DNA from: Bryobacterales bacterium
GTDB lineage: Bacteria > Acidobacteriota > Terriglobia > Bryobacterales > Bryobacteraceae
DNA: 16,929 nt
Assembly: GCA_016789785.1 (NCBI GenBank)
Contig: JAEUQE010000150.1
Location: forward strand, 1 to 16,929
Reading direction: 5' to 3'
The translations under genes were made by a program, and so were the position numbers. The notes below the pieces were generated by a model that made no database searches, was not told where the DNA came from, and saw only the letters and a list, made by a program, of their open reading frames with translations. Shown piece by piece: positions 15,872-16,929 of the stretch. How positions within the stretch are numbered: position 1 is the first letter of the stretch; each line of letters opens with the position of its first letter.

Positions 15872-16929
15872 ATGACTCGGCGATTCCTTCTTCTACTCGC
15901 ATCGATCCCGGTGGCGCTGCCCGCATGGGCGCAGAGCCCCGCGGACATCCGCCCCACTTACGACAAACTCTGCGCGGGATGTCACGGTCTGGACGCACGG
16001 GGGACTCAGCAAGGTCCGGGCCTATCGGGGAGCTCCCGGCTGCGCCGTCGCAACACGCAGAGCATTCGCAACATCATCGTGAAGGGCGTCCCATCGGCTG
16101 GAATGCCCGCGTTCCCATTGCCGGAGGCGACGGTGGATGGCCTGGTCGCGCTTGTGGTGTCGCTGAATGCATCGGCCGCGGATGTGAGTGTCCCTGGGGA
16201 TCGCGACGCTGGCCGCGCACTGTTTTTCGGCGCTGCGAAGTGCTCGTCGTGCCACATGGTGGCGGGCGCAGGGTCCGCGATCGGGCCCGATCTATCGAGT
16301 GTGGCGCGGGAGTTGACGGTTGACCAGCTTCGCGACGCCATGGTGACGCCGGGTGCGTCCATCGCCAATGGTTACGGCCTCGCGACGGTGGAACTCGGGG
16401 GTGGGCGTACGCTGCGAGGGTTCATTCGCAGCCGGTCCCGATTCGATCTCTCGCTGCAGACCTTCGACGGCCGCCTCCACCCGCTATCGCTGGACGGCGC
16501 CGTGCGCGTCGTGGAGGAAAGGAACTCGTACATGCCGGCCTATCGCGGATCCGGGGCCGATGTCCAGAACCTGCTCGCATTCCTTTCCGGCCTGACGGGC
16601 GTGAAGCCGGATGTTTCCGCGGCGCCCCAGCCTCCCGCGCCGGGCGGCGTGACGTTCACCGACTTACTCAGTCCGAATCCTGCGGACTGGCTCACTTACA
16701 ATGGCAGCCTGAGCGGGAACCGTTACAGCCTGCTCAAACAGATCAACGCTGCGAATGCGGGAAAACTCACACTCAAGTGGACCTTCTCCATTCCCTTGTG
16801 GCAACAGTTTCTGCCCGATACGCCTTACTTCCGCGAAAACATGCGGTACTTCGGCCTGGAGACAGTGCCGTTGGTCGCTGGCGGCATCATGTACGTCACC
16901 GGACCGAACCAGGTCTTCGCCCTCGACCC
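15872..16929 (+). CDS. Di-haem cytochrome c fused to a PQQ-dependent dehydrogenase, 3' end beyond the window
   Basis: The frame is open from ATG 15872 to the window edge (352 codons). Residues 1-20 are a signal peptide (MTRRFLLLLASIPVALPAWA). Two c-type haem sites follow: CAGCH at 34-38 and CSSCH at 124-128, each with a later Met that could be the axial ligand (GMPAF at 77-81; SYMPAY further on). The segment GYGLATVELGGGRTLRGFI is typical of the second cytochrome module in acidobacterial and planctomycete proteins. From about residue 270, DWLTYNGSLSGNRYSLLKQIN starts a quinoprotein alcohol dehydrogenase beta-propeller, which is cut off. Periplasmic oxidation of an alcohol or sugar with electrons passed to the haems is inferred. 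Haems at the N-terminus reverse the order of classical type II quinohaemoproteins. The ATG has AGGA ten bases upstream. Coupling with the gene before it is not evident (70-base gap). Confidence 0.9.
   Translation, partial: MTRRFLLLLASIPVALPAWAQSPADIRPTYDKLCAGCHGLDARGTQQGPGLSGSSRLRRRNTQSIRNIIVKGVPSAGMPAFPLPEATVDGLVALVVSLNASAADVSVPGDRDAGRALFFGAAKCSSCHMVAGAGSAIGPDLSSVARELTVDQLRDAMVTPGASIANGYGLATVELGGGRTLRGFIRSRSRFDLSLQTFDGRLHPLSLDGAVRVVEERNSYMPAYRGSGADVQNLLAFLSGLTGVKPDVSAAPQPPAPGGVTFTDLLSPNPADWLTYNGSLSGNRYSLLKQINAANAGKLTLKWTFSIPLWQQFLPDTPYFRENMRYFGLETVPLVAGGIMYVTGPNQVFALD

Noticed and set aside
1..16929. Search for CRISPR arrays, tRNA and rRNA genes and intact insertion sequences
   Set aside because: I saw no regularly spaced repeats, cloverleaf-like sequence, rRNA-like sequence or transposase motif; short or diverged ones could still be missed by eye.

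Overview
The window looks like chromosomal DNA of a GC-rich Gram-negative soil bacterium, most likely an acidobacterium of the Solibacter/Bryobacter type. This is inferred from gene style, not from a marker gene. The clues are a very large TonB-dependent receptor with an N-terminal carboxypeptidase-regulatory-like domain, a secreted protein made of BACON repeats, a ToxR-like membrane regulator of the kind common in Acidobacteria, a PQQ-repeat protein, and a cytochrome c/PQQ dehydrogenase.

Region 1 (1-1843, minus strand) is the wreck of a mobile, probably defensive, cassette. In transcription order it holds an XRE-type helix-turn-helix start joined by deletion and frameshifts to the C-terminus of another coding region (pseudogene), an intact AAA/ABC-type ATPase, and a DUF4276-like gene that breaks off near base 118. 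The reading frames join by GTGA overlaps, so this was once a tight operon. The first ~110 bases differ in composition (about 46% GC) and lie beyond the break.

Region 2 (2015-9534) is about cell-surface functions. A secreted six-BACON-repeat protein (+) converges on a membrane-anchored winged-helix regulator (-) that carries two malectin-like sugar-binding domains. The regulator is transcribed divergently from a 1141-residue TonB-dependent receptor (+). The shared 288-base intergenic region has a TATAAT box for the regulator, a perfect 8+8 inverted repeat and several TTAACG/TAACCG elements. The simplest reading is a one-component sugar sensor controlling a glycan-uptake receptor. A strong terminator follows the receptor.

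Region 3 (9535-10011) has no convincing gene. Region 4 (10012-13681, minus) is a translationally coupled three-gene operon: exported amidohydrolase, iron-type alcohol dehydrogenase, exported PQQ-repeat beta-propeller.

Region 5 (13888-15801, plus) has two strong-RBS genes without signal peptides. One is an unusual zinc-metalloprotease/OmpA-C fusion and the other a 161-residue protein I do not recognise. Region 6 (15872 to the window end, plus) is the start of an exported di-haem cytochrome c/PQQ dehydrogenase fusion, cut by the window edge.

Across the window the hexamer ACTTAC/GTAAGT occurs 22 times by eye, several times more than its base composition predicts.
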